This document shows, piece after piece, positions 47,219 to 55,121 of a stretch of 64,000 nucleotides of DNA; within the stretch, counting starts at the first letter, position 1; every line of letters starts with the position of its first letter. Source of the stretch: Legionella antarctica. Lineage in GTDB: Bacteria; Pseudomonadota; Gammaproteobacteria; Legionellales; Legionellaceae. The notes beneath the pieces were generated by a model, which ran no database searches, was not told where the DNA came from, and was given only the letters and a program-made list of their open reading frames with translations. The position numbers and the translations under genes were made by a program. Location of the stretch: NCBI RefSeq assembly GCF_011764505.1, contig NZ_AP022839.1, positions 417,001 through 481,000 of the forward strand, given 5' to 3'.

Positions 47219-47974
47219 TCTGATAGAGTTGTGGTAAAATGACCTAAGACAATTCGTAGTAGCAATCACTATTCATACGGTATTGAGTAGGTTTAAATAG
47301 GTTAATTTGAGTGAATTTTTAACTATAAATGATGGATGAATAGCTCTTATTTTTCCTTAATTTTGTTCCAGACATGCGGACCCATATCAGTCCTATTCCT
47401 CATATTTCAATGGCAGAAATTTTCCCGCTCCATGTTCGTGGAGCAGGAATGGGTTTATCCTCCATGAGTAATTGGACTTTCAATACAGTAGTAATCTTTA
47501 GCTTTCCTTTATTACAGAGTTCGATGGGAATCGAGTATACTTTTGCCTTATATGCTGCAATCTGCTTTGTAGGTTTAATTTACACTTATTTTTATATGCC
47601 AGAGACAAAAAATATTAGTTTGGAGCAGATTGAAAATTATGTGATGTCCGGTAAACCATTGAGGTTTTTAGGTCGTGAGCGAGAGAGTATGGTGACCGGT
47701 AGTGTTAAACCGGATTCATCATTAGTGCCTTCAATTAACTAATAAAATTAGGGCTTCTACTGAACGCATCAATTATTACAAACCTGGGTGGAGCGAGCTG
47801 CAATACGAGAGAAACATGAAAATTCCATCGTGTTCTAATATTACGAGCGGGCCGCAGCAATCCAGTCTGGTTTTTTGTTAAAAATCGTACTTGAATTGCT
47901 TCGACATATTGGCAACGGCAGTTAGCCGCTTTCTTATGGCTGATGTCTGCCGTATTTTGCATATCCATCTTAGC

Positions 47975-49300
47975 TTAATTTTTCCGTGTACCCCTGCCTT
48001 GATGCTGTTCTTGGTAACCCAATTTCTTTTCCAGCTTCTCTCTTATATCTATTGCTTGCAACAAAGATACATAACTCCATGTTAGTGATGCTGCACCCTG
48101 CTGGATGCCTGTGTTTAAATTAATCTGCTCGCTTAAATGCATTTTAGGAGCATATTTTTTAATGAGTTTCAGATAATTATCACCCAAGTACAGGTATTTC
48201 ATTATAAGAGGCTTATTTTCTGTAGTTAAGGCTAATTTTTCAGCTACTGTGAAATAATATTCAGCCATAGTTGCAGTTAAGATAAACCAGGGATTACCCA
48301 AACCATCATTGCGATATCCATCATAGGTATCCCCTGGATAACGACCAAACAAGATTGCACCGGGGTTATTTTTATTAATAGGAAACATTAAATTGAACTG
48401 TTGATGTAAGGCGTTCACTGTATTTTTAACCAAGATATTTTGAGGTGAAAAGAGGCCATCGGCTTGTTGATTAATCAATATTCCCAAGATGACTGATGAG
48501 TCAAGCTCCAATGTTTTTTGTGGACCCGCATGAGGGGGTAAAGTTGCTTGGATCAAATTATGAATGGGATCAATATGCTGTTTTAATCGGTTATTAATCA
48601 AGTCCGCTTGAGTTATATAAAAAACAGCGGCTTTATGATCATTAAGACGACGTGCAAGAATTGCCCCCTCAGTTAATGCCTTCGCTTGGGCCATCGCGGT
48701 AAAAAAGTGATGGCCAAATACTTCTTCCCAAAGATCGTAATTTTCATCTTGCCAATGGTGTGCTGTATATTCCAAATCCATTTTTATGGCACCCATAGTG
48801 TTGGGGTTCATATCACCGTTATAAAGATGGTTGTGAACGTAATCATCCTCATGATGGTCTAATAGTTGATGAGCAAAGCGAATTAACACCGAAGCACGCA
48901 GAGCTGGCCCATCATTTTGAGGTCTGCCCCATGCTCCATCAAATGGATATCCATCGACATAAAACTTAGGTTCCCCCAAAATATCCTGTCCTGGAAGAGG
49001 ATTATTTTGATGTTGGATCTGTTCTGTCCAGGAGACATAATGAGACAAACTATTTTTATAGTGAATTGATTGGGTGGATTCATACCAGGCTTCTACTAAT
49101 CTCATCGCTATGGCTGAATCACGTATCCAGTCATAATAATAATTAGGATTTTGTTTTGAAGGAGAGGCGACTATGGCTCCATTAGAGAGAACATTGGCAA
49201 AAAATTGTTGTTTTAAAAGAGTCACGTCTTTATGATTGAACACCGAACTCGTTGCTTGCGATACCATAAAAATCATTAAAAAAAAGATCCGTTTCAACAT
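47975..49300 (-). CDS. gamA: Secreted glucan 1,4-alpha-glucosidase (GH15)
   Basis: About 441 residues from the ATG at 49300, with GGAGG just upstream; an ATG 11 codons earlier is less likely. Signal peptide about 1-20. GH15 blocks: YYYDWIRDSAIAMRLVEAWY, GYPFDGAWGRPQNDGPALRAS, HHWQDENYDLWEEVFGHHF (catalytic acid region) and GYRNDGLGNPWFILTATMAEYYF. Releases glucose from starch or glycogen outside the cell. The gene is convergent with the broken sugar transporter and near the glucokinase operon. Confidence 0.9.
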   Translation of the reverse strand: MLKRIFFLMIFMVSQATSSVFNHKDVTLLKQQFFANVLSNGAIVASPSKQNPNYYYDWIRDSAIAMRLVEAWYESTQSIHYKNSLSHYVSWTEQIQHQNNPLPGQDILGEPKFYVDGYPFDGAWGRPQNDGPALRASVLIRFAHQLLDHHEDDYVHNHLYNGDMNPNTMGAIKMDLEYTAHHWQDENYDLWEEVFGHHFFTAMAQAKALTEGAILARRLNDHKAAVFYITQADLINNRLKQHIDPIHNLIQATLPPHAGPQKTLELDSSVILGILINQQADGLFSPQNILVKNTVNALHQQFNLMFPINKNNPGAILFGRYPGDTYDGYRNDGLGNPWFILTATMAEYYFTVAEKLALTTENKPLIMKYLYLGDNYLKLIKKYAPKMHLSEQINLNTGIQQGAASLTWSYVSLLQAIDIREKLEKKLGYQEQHQGRGTRKN

Positions 49301-49498
49301 GGCCTCCATAGGATTAAAAGTGATAAAAAACAAAAAGATTCATAGTACAGCAAATAAAAACAGCAAACCATAGTGTCTGAATAGCAACTAGAGCGCACCT
49401 TGGGAGATAAATAATGCCTTTTATACTTGATGACTGACTCGCCAAAGAGCCAATCAATCGGGCTAAATGCTCTCTAGCTCACAATAATTGCGTTCCGA

Positions 49499-50488
49499 TC
49501 ATTCTTTAATAATGGTTGTAATTGCTTTTACCCACAATGGGTGAGCATTTAAACAAGGAATCATGGTGAGTTGTTCCCCACCAAGCTTTTCCCATTGCTC
49601 TCTGGCGCGTATTCCGATTTCTTCCAGGGTTTCTAGACAGTCGGCAACAAAGGATGGACATGAAATGATCAGTCTCTTAATTCCCTTTGTGGCCAGTTCA
49701 GTAAGCACTTCTTCGGTGTAGGGCTTTATCCACGGTGTTTTACCAAGTCTGGATTGAAATGAAGTACTGTATTGGTTAGAACTCAATTTTAATTCGGTCG
49801 CCAATAATAAGGAGGTTTGGTGGCATTGTGCTTTATAGCAGCCTTGATTATGCTCAGATATTGGTGGGCATATTGATGAGCATACCTTCTCACATCCTGC
49901 TTTTTGGATTTGGCGCTCTGGTATTCCATGATAACTAAATAAAAGATGATCGTGTTCATTAAGATGCGTTTTTATAATTTGTGCTTGTGAGGAGATATAA
50001 GCTGGAAAGTGGTAGAAATCTCTAATGATATGAAGAGAAGGAATAACCTCTTGAGCAGCTATTATCCGCATTACTTCGTCTATTGAGGAGCCAGTAGCTG
50101 CTGAAGAATATTGTGGATATAGAGGAAGAATAGTAATGGATTCACAATCTTTTAAATCATGAATAGCACTGGCTAAAGAGGGATTCCCATAACGCATGCC
50201 CAAGACAATTTTATATTCTGCACCAATAGCCTCTTGAAGATGCCTCACCAAATTTTTACTATGGACTAATAAGGGAGAGCCTTCCTCAGTCCATATCGCC
50301 TTATATGCATGAGCCGATTTTTTTGATCTAAAGGGTACAATCAAGGTATAAACCAATAAGTAGCGCATGAGGGCCGGGATATCGATAACTCGTTTGTCGC
50401 TAAGGAATTCGCGCAAAAAAAGGCGTACATCAGACACATCCGTGCTATTAGGAGTGCCAAGGTTAATGAGTAATAAACCGCGTTTCAT
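49499..50488 (-). CDS. hemH: Ferrochelatase
   Basis: 329 residues from the ATG at 50488; a TTG one codon earlier is the only upstream start. RGLLLINLGTPNSTDVSDV, ILGMRYGNPSLASAI, LPLYPQYSSAATGSS, HLLFSYHGIPERQ (catalytic His) and SFVADCLETLEEIGI (Glu) match HemH. Inserts iron into protoporphyrin IX, supplying haem also needed by CtaA/CtaB. Weak ribosome site. Confidence 0.95.
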   Translation of the reverse strand: MKRGLLLINLGTPNSTDVSDVRLFLREFLSDKRVIDIPALMRYLLVYTLIVPFRSKKSAHAYKAIWTEEGSPLLVHSKNLVRHLQEAIGAEYKIVLGMRYGNPSLASAIHDLKDCESITILPLYPQYSSAATGSSIDEVMRIIAAQEVIPSLHIIRDFYHFPAYISSQAQIIKTHLNEHDHLLFSYHGIPERQIQKAGCEKVCSSICPPISEHNQGCYKAQCHQTSLLLATELKLSSNQYSTSFQSRLGKTPWIKPYTEEVLTELATKGIKRLIISCPSFVADCLETLEEIGIRAREQWEKLGGEQLTMIPCLNAHPLWVKAITTIIKE

Positions 50489-50595
50489 CAATAAGGCCGA
50501 TAAATTAAAAATACCATTATATCTGAAGAAAGCATGCGCAGCAGCACAATTATTTATTGGGATGCTGCGTATAATAGCGTATTACCATATTTTGA

Positions 50596-50826
50596 TTAAG
50601 CCGTTTCCGCTTCGGCGACCTCGGTAAGAGAAACTACGTTAGAGGCATGAAGTCCTCTTTCGCCATTTTCCACATCATAAGTGACCGCTTGCCCTGGAGT
50701 TAGTGTTTTGTACCCAGTGCCGTGAATGGATGAGAAGTGAACAAAAATATCTTCACCACCACCCTCTGGAATGATAAACCCCCAACCTTTGGCGTTGTTA
50801 AACCATTTGACTTCGCCTGTAGCCAT
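50596..50826 (-). CDS. CspA-family cold-shock protein
   Basis: 76 residues: [18 protein letters not shown] with RNP1-like KGWGFI, and DIFVHFSSI (RNP2). Single cold-shock domain that binds single-stranded nucleic acid. AAAGGAGGAG lies 4 bases before the ATG. A stem-loop in the leader (50862-50878) may influence expression. Confidence 0.93.
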   Translation of the reverse strand: MATGEVKWFNNAKGWGFIIPEGGGEDIFVHFSSIHGTGYKTLTPGQAVTYDVENGERGLHASNVVSLTEVAEAETA

Positions 50827-51129
50827 GACTCCTCCTTTTGCTAAAGCTTATCAATCGTCGACTGGTATCTACTACCAGCAGATCAATTGCATTCGTCCTT
50901 AAATGACAATTGTTAATTCCTATTTTATAATAGGATATTCAACATAACGCAAAATAGGTTCATTACTCAATAGGTTTATTAAAATTTATCCAATAGGAAC
51001 TTAAATATCAATTCAACGGTTACATTTACAGTAAACTGAGAATGATGAGTATGACTTGTTCACTACAATTGATTGACGAATTTAAATTTAATAAAAGTTA
51101 ATTTTGTTACACCACTGTAATATATTATT
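50827..51129. promoter_or_regulatory. Divergent regulatory region, cspA / HIT gene
   Basis: Contains a leader hairpin CTGGTA-TCTAC-TACCAG (50862-50878), an 18-base palindrome TCCTATTTTATAATAGGA (50918-50935), and four AATAGG copies at 50929, 50953, 50969 and 50992. Such spaced repeats look like a binding-site cluster. No coding potential. Confidence 0.5.
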
Positions 51130-51576
51130 TTGGGGTCTGTTTTGTTTTGTATTGATGAACGAATTCAATCCACGTGTTTTTCTCTTGGTGATTGGCCTTT
51201 GTCCCGAGTTTTGCTAAAGAATGAGGGCTGTTATCCTTGGTTTATACTGGTTCCCAGAAAGGAGAACATTCAGGAACTATATCAGCTGGATAAACCAGAC
51301 AGACATAGGTTGATAGAAGAAATCAGTCATTTGTCTCTTTTGGTGAATACCTATTTTAAACCAGATAAGCTAAATATAGGGGCACTAGGTAATGTGGTTC
51401 CGCAATTGCATGTGCATGTGGTTGCGCGATTTAAACATGATGATTTATGGCCACAAGGGCTTTGGCAAAAGTCCCTGCAAACAACTCCATATGATAAAAA
51501 AATAGATGATTTACTACCGATTTTACGAGATTTAGTCCTATCTAAGGAGCCAGATATCAAGCTAAGACAGGCTTAG
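51130..51576 (+). CDS. HIT-family protein
   Basis: Up to 148 residues; start uncertain. The annotated start is TTG at 51130; a TTG at 51142 is also possible, and neither has a clear ribosome site. The HIT region NVVPQLHVHVVARFKHDD contains the H-x-H core, though the third His of the classic HxHxH is absent, as in a gammaproteobacterial branch. Preceded by FILVPRKENIQELYQL. Probable nucleotide hydrolase or transferase. Confidence 0.82.
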   Translation: MGSVLFCIDERIQSTCFSLGDWPLSRVLLKNEGCYPWFILVPRKENIQELYQLDKPDRHRLIEEISHLSLLVNTYFKPDKLNIGALGNVVPQLHVHVVARFKHDDLWPQGLWQKSLQTTPYDKKIDDLLPILRDLVLSKEPDIKLRQA

Positions 51577-51751
51577 GTACCCATTGCTTTATTCAGAATG
51601 AAAGCCTTACTTTCTGTTCAATATACTAAAAAGTGATTGGATTTTATGCTTGGTGAAATCGCCCTGATAAATAAATAAATTGTTTATTCTTAATAATTCC
51701 TTAAGTTGGGTATGTTATCGTGATTATATAGAAGTTTCGTAAGGGGTTCAG

Positions 51752-51994
51752 ATGACTATTCATAGTAGTTACTCGAAAATGTTACCAAGAATGGATGGAA
51801 ACAGTAACTCTAAAATGACTGATAAAGTTGACACGATCACCCCTGAGACTGAGACTGAGACTGAGACTGAGACAAAGGAGCACTTGCCAAGAGAGTTTAC
51901 TAAACCTCAATTAACTCCTTCTATGGAAATGGGAAATCTTCTTACAAAAATTCTTGGACCTTCTGCTTCAAAAAAACATTCTCCGATGGATTAA
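51752..51994 (+). CDS. Small hydrophilic protein with Glu-Thr repeats
   Basis: 80 residues; AAGGGG lies seven bases before the ATG. Serine/lysine-rich with PETETETETETKEHLP produced by a hexanucleotide tract at 51845-51873. No domain. Just upstream of icmT on the same strand; whether it belongs to the secretion locus is unknown. A Dot/Icm substrate is possible but unsupported. Confidence 0.55.
   Translation: MTIHSSYSKMLPRMDGNSNSKMTDKVDTITPETETETETETKEHLPREFTKPQLTPSMEMGNLLTKILGPSASKKHSPMD
51845..51873 (+). repeat. (GAGACT) tandem repeat, 4.8 copies
   Basis: Perfect GAGACT units in frame within the small gene above, encoding alternating Glu and Thr. A change in copy number would add or remove two residues without shifting the frame. 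Confidence 0.85.
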
Positions 51995-52076
51995 TGTTCG
52001 GCCCTGAATCGGATACAACTCTAATTTTTGTTAAAAGTATTCAAGAATCTCAGGTGCTAAAGGTGGTTTTTAGGTA

Positions 52077-52082
52077 TATACT
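52077..52082 (+). promoter_or_regulatory. TATACT box before icmT
   Basis: TATACT lies 35 bases before the icmT ATG and is followed by a T-run. TATACT elements have been described as needed for expression of dot/icm genes in L. pneumophila; here the match is by sequence only. Confidence 0.45.
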
Positions 52083-52116
52083 TTTTTTATGAACATTTTT
52101 TGCTAAAGGTTTGGAT

Positions 52117-52377
52117 ATGGCTGGAGAATTTGCCTCGACAGCGCATTGGCGTGATTCGGCTCGAAGTGCTCGCTTTTTTATCGTTGATGCTCGAGCTGCT
52201 TTTCCGATTTTTTTATTTTTAATGCACATAAGAATATGGACTGGAGTGTTGGTTATAGTGTCAGCTATATTTTTTGGCATTATTGAGCATTATGGCTTTA
52301 CGGTGCCTGTCTTTTTACGTTGGATCAGAAGTTTTTTAGCAGGATCTGTCAAGTCTTCGCAACCGTGGTGGAGATAA
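52117..52377 (+). CDS. icmT: Dot/Icm protein IcmT
   Basis: 86 residues from the ATG at 52117, the size of L. pneumophila IcmT; a TTG two codons earlier is rejected. AAAGG lies nearby upstream. HWRDSARSARFFIVDARAAFPIFLFLMHIR, in two parts, carries the conserved N-terminus followed by membrane segments. Inner-membrane component needed for pore formation and egress. The stop is immediately followed by icmS. Confidence 0.93.
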   Translation: MAGEFASTAHWRDSARSARFFIVDARAAFPIFLFLMHIRIWTGVLVIVSAIFFGIIEHYGFTVPVFLRWIRSFLAGSVKSSQPWWR

Positions 52378-52722
52378 ATGGAACGAGATATAAGTAAATG
52401 CATGATAACAATTGCAAACAATATGAATGCCAAATTTTATCTCAATGATAGATTTGTTAGTTTTGAAGAGGTTTTCGTAGATACAGGATTGTTGCCTGCT
52501 ATAGCGAAACGAGCCGATCAATTGTGTTCCTTGTGCCTGGGTTATGGATTAGGGGCAACATTCGATGAAGCTGAGGGGGCATTATTAGGTATACGAGTTG
52601 TATTTGATGAGGTAACTCCAAATGTTTTGCGCTTATTGTGTATGACTGATGTTTTGAATGAATTAATTCAGGGTGGTCCCAGTAAAGATTATACTCCCCT
52701 GGATGAATTAATGTATGACTAG
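52378..52722 (+). CDS. icmS: Dot/Icm chaperone IcmS
   Basis: 114 residues, same as L. pneumophila. Acidic, small, cytosolic. The conserved YGLGATFDEAEGALLGIRVVF and DVLNELIQGGPSKDYTPLDE parts are visible. With IcmW it forms a chaperone that presents effectors to the IcmO/DotL coupling complex. Starts on the base after the icmT stop. Confidence 0.95.
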   Translation: MERDISKCMITIANNMNAKFYLNDRFVSFEEVFVDTGLLPAIAKRADQLCSLCLGYGLGATFDEAEGALLGIRVVFDEVTPNVLRLLCMTDVLNELIQGGPSKDYTPLDELMYD

Positions 52723-52740
52723 GTACTTTTTAAGTTTATT

Positions 52741-52756
52741 GTAAAGAAATCGAAAG
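52741..52756 (+). promoter_or_regulatory. CpxR-like box before icmR
   Basis: GTAAAGAAATCGAAAG resembles the CpxR consensus GTAAA-N5-GTAAA with mismatches in the second half. CpxR is known to activate icmR in L. pneumophila. The site lies about 95 bases before the icmR ATG. Match is partial. Confidence 0.35.
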
Positions 52757-52836
52757 ATATGCAAAAGTTTAATCAACTGGTGATTTAATTTGTTACACTT
52801 GTTAAAATAAAATAACAATGTTTTGGAGTTGTAAAT

Positions 52837-53163
52837 ATGTCAAGATCTGGTGATGATAGTGCTTCAAATAGATATGGTTTTCTAAAGCCCGCAGGCCAGT
52901 CTACCCTGAATCACCCAGGTGTTAATTCAGAGTTTGCTCATCAAATACATGATCGCGTAAAGAGTTTAGTAAACAGTATAGTAACTGTTCAAAAATCTGG
53001 TACTAGATATGACGCAACTGAAAAATCTGATTCGATGAAGGCACAACTTGAAATTCTAAAATCTGAATCTACCGATCCTAAACAGGAAGCTCGTGAGGTT
53101 TTAAAGGAATGTCTCTTAAAGATAGAAGAAGTAAACAATACAAACCATAAATTGACACTCTAA
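52837..53163 (+). CDS. icmR: IcmR-position protein (FIR family)
   Basis: 108 residues between icmS and icmQ, where Legionella species encode functionally equivalent but divergent IcmR proteins (FIR genes). Mainly polar and helical, e.g. FAHQIHDRVKSLVNSIVTVQ and EAREVLKECLLKIEEVNN. IcmR binds IcmQ and stops it from inserting into membranes. TGGAG before the ATG. Assigned mainly by position. Confidence 0.8.
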   Translation: MSRSGDDSASNRYGFLKPAGQSTLNHPGVNSEFAHQIHDRVKSLVNSIVTVQKSGTRYDATEKSDSMKAQLEILKSESTDPKQEAREVLKECLLKIEEVNNTNHKLTL

Positions 53164-53241
53164 GGTTTATAAAATATAACCAATTTCTGACGTCGCTTTT
53201 GATAAATACTGTTATACTTTCTATATATCCTTCTTAATTTG

Positions 53242-53254
53242 GGGTACTGTACCC
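53242..53254. promoter_or_regulatory. Perfect palindrome before icmQ
   Basis: GGGTAC-T-GTACCC, a 6-bp inverted repeat about one base, 23 bases before the icmQ ATG. It could bind a regulator or form a small RNA hairpin in the leader. No Shine-Dalgarno match is seen before icmQ. Confidence 0.4.
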
Positions 53255-53277
53255 TATGACTATAAAGTATTAATGTT

Positions 53278-53850
53278 ATGAAAGATCAACTCTCTGATGA
53301 ACAAAATGAGGCTATTTTAAAAGCATTAAACGATGCTATAGAACAAGGACCATGGGAGAAGTCAACTTTTCTAAAGGTAATTGGTAAGAATTTAATTGAA
53401 ATACGTGATGATTTCTTAAAGCAATTAGGTGCCAGCAGTAAAGCCCAATTAAAGGCTGAGTCTCATTTGGCTAATCGAATTGCCTTAAGGAGCGGTCAGC
53501 AAGAAGTATTTATTTCCTTGTATTCATCAGATGGAAGTAATATGCAGTCCTGGGAGCGAATCGTTGCCAATTTGCCAAGACAAATGATTTCCCGACCCAT
53601 TTATGCAGATGAAGAAGACGTAAAAGCAATATTGAAAACTAAAGAAAACAAACAAAATGAAGCTTATGTCGCCATCTATATCAATCAATTGGATATTCTG
53701 CCTCTCTCGCAGGATAAAGCCTCAGTAGATAAATTAGGTAAAGTGCTGCTAAGTTTAAAAGATAAATCGTTGAATTTGGATAATATCAGTCGTTTTGTGC
53801 ATTCAAGCGGTGTTTATCGCTATGCCAGCGGACGGTTAAATAAAAACTGA
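53278..53850 (+). CDS. icmQ: Dot/Icm protein IcmQ
   Basis: 190 residues, one fewer than L. pneumophila. MKDQLSDEQNEAILKALNDA starts the helical N-terminal part that interacts with IcmR and membranes. The C-terminal part (AYVAIYINQLDILPLSQDKA) is the NAD-binding, ADP-ribosyltransferase-like domain. Needed for pore formation. Separate promoter likely in the 114-base gap after icmR. Confidence 0.93.
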   Translation: MKDQLSDEQNEAILKALNDAIEQGPWEKSTFLKVIGKNLIEIRDDFLKQLGASSKAQLKAESHLANRIALRSGQQEVFISLYSSDGSNMQSWERIVANLPRQMISRPIYADEEDVKAILKTKENKQNEAYVAIYINQLDILPLSQDKASVDKLGKVLLSLKDKSLNLDNISRFVHSSGVYRYASGRLNKN

Positions 53851-53990
53851 TCCTATTTTTTCTTTGTGACTCGGATCTTAATAATTGCTCAAAATGTTTT
53901 ATTATTTAAGAATTCCTGGCGAAAATATCGCAAAAAGACATCAGAGCAGTATATACTTGAATTAATTAATCTTATTAAAAGTTTTTTACG

Positions 53991-55121
53991 ATGGCTCAGC
54001 AACAGCAGGCACAAGGTTCAGATAATGGGATGGCTCCGGTATGGATTATCATCCTGTTATTCTTTACTGGATATATTATTTGGGTGACTGGCCATCAACA
54101 TATCGTGAAATTTGTTTTTTTTATTAATATCTGGCAAGCCAAGTTTCTTAATTTATTTCTAAACAACCAAGTGTTAAGCAATCAAATTAATTTGATGCAA
54201 ACCATAGATCCCAGAGCCGTGGGATGGAATGATTTAGTGGATGTGACTCGAAGTGTTGGTGATTTCATGCGCTATCCTGTGGTGGTTGTCATGGTCATTT
54301 TGGCTGTAGTTCTTTATAAATCTAATATAACTCTAAAATTTCGTAAAGCTCATGACATGAAAAGTTTAAGAGCCCAGGAGCAATTCAACTGGCCTGCCAT
54401 CATGCCTATTGTTAAAGAGGATTTAGTGAGCCAGGATGTGAATAAAGGCCCTTGGGCTATGGCTTTAACACCCATGGAGTTTGCTCGTAAGTATAAACTG
54501 TTAAAAAAAGATGATGTCTTACTGGACAATCCCGTACCTGGCCAGGAGATGACTGCTGGAGTGAGGCGTGGGGATGCAAAACGTGTTTTTACCATGCAAT
54601 TAGGACCCTATTGGGATGGGTTTGAGCATTTGTCACCTCAGGCTTATGCATTGGCTTCTGTCTTTATGGCGCGAATGAACAGGGACAGGGATGCGGCAAA
54701 TAATATTTTAAAAGTATTGGATCAAACCTTTGTGACTGGCAAACCTGATTTTTCCGTAGCTAAACCCACAATGAAAAAATATCAAAACAGTGAGTTGGTG
54801 CAAGAAGTAGTGGCTAAACATGCTTATGTACTAACCGTAATGGGCTCCTTACTCGTGGCTGCTCGTAATGACGGGGTTGTTCCCAGCTCGGAATTTTTAT
54901 GGTTAAAGCCCATAGACAGGCGATTATGGTATATGCTTAATTGTATGGGGAGACAAACTCCTTATGCAGAAGTTGGCGGACCTTTTGCTCATTGGCGCGC
55001 GGAGAAAGAAATGGGACGACGATGTTTGGTGCCCATGATAGATGAAGCAATCAGGGCTTTAGAAGTTGCTATTAAAGAGATTAAATTAACACCACGTCAG
55101 ATGGAGGAGTTAGAGCCATGA
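53991..55121 (+). CDS. icmP: Dot/Icm coupling-complex protein IcmP (DotM)
   Basis: 376 residues, same as L. pneumophila. N-terminal membrane helices (VWIIILLFFTGYIIW and YPVVVVMVILAVVLY) and a cytosolic part (about 120-376) with YWDGFEHLSPQAYALASVFM and LWYMLNCMGRQTPYAEVGGP. DotM binds Glu-rich effector signals. The stop overlaps icmO (ATGA). No strong ribosome site. Confidence 0.95.
   Translation: MAQQQQAQGSDNGMAPVWIIILLFFTGYIIWVTGHQHIVKFVFFINIWQAKFLNLFLNNQVLSNQINLMQTIDPRAVGWNDLVDVTRSVGDFMRYPVVVVMVILAVVLYKSNITLKFRKAHDMKSLRAQEQFNWPAIMPIVKEDLVSQDVNKGPWAMALTPMEFARKYKLLKKDDVLLDNPVPGQEMTAGVRRGDAKRVFTMQLGPYWDGFEHLSPQAYALASVFMARMNRDRDAANNILKVLDQTFVTGKPDFSVAKPTMKKYQNSELVQEVVAKHAYVLTVMGSLLVAARNDGVVPSSEFLWLKPIDRRLWYMLNCMGRQTPYAEVGGPFAHWRAEKEMGRRCLVPMIDEAIRALEVAIKEIKLTPRQMEELEP

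Larger units (their letters stand above)
45927..47389 (+). mobile_element. IS3-family insertion sequence (copy B)
   Basis: 1463 bases. Ends are imperfect inverted repeats: TAATATAGGCGCGGTTTTCT at 45927 against the complement, from 47389, TGATATGGGTCCGCATGTCT, then shared TCTGGA and AAGAGCTATTC further in. Flanked by a 3-base duplication GTC (45924-45926 and 47390-47392), as usual for IS3. Has orfA, orfB with an A9 run at 46267-46275 for -1 frameshifting, and a palindromic 3' tail. Confidence 0.9.
43857..47742 (+). pseudogene. ywtG: MFS sugar transporter (YwtG-like), disrupted by two insertion sequences
   Basis: The gene lies in three parts: 43857-44640, 45639-45926 and 47393-47742. Joined after removing each IS and one copy of each target duplication, they give 1422 bases, one open frame of 473 residues. 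Sugar-porter signatures: FGYDEGIIAGSLDLV, the R-x-G-R-R loop (KRFGRRSLL), PESPRWL and VDKVGRRKLL. At the first junction the frame reads GINVIIYFAPEIF; at the second, SVGPIPHISMAEIFP. AAGGAG before the ATG. It completes the Entner-Doudoroff operon and probably took up glucose; in this strain it cannot make full-length protein. Confidence 0.93.

Noticed and set aside
47735..47968. Short minus-strand frame between the transporter and gamA
   Set aside because: No ribosome site, hydrophobic pattern or family; probably chance.
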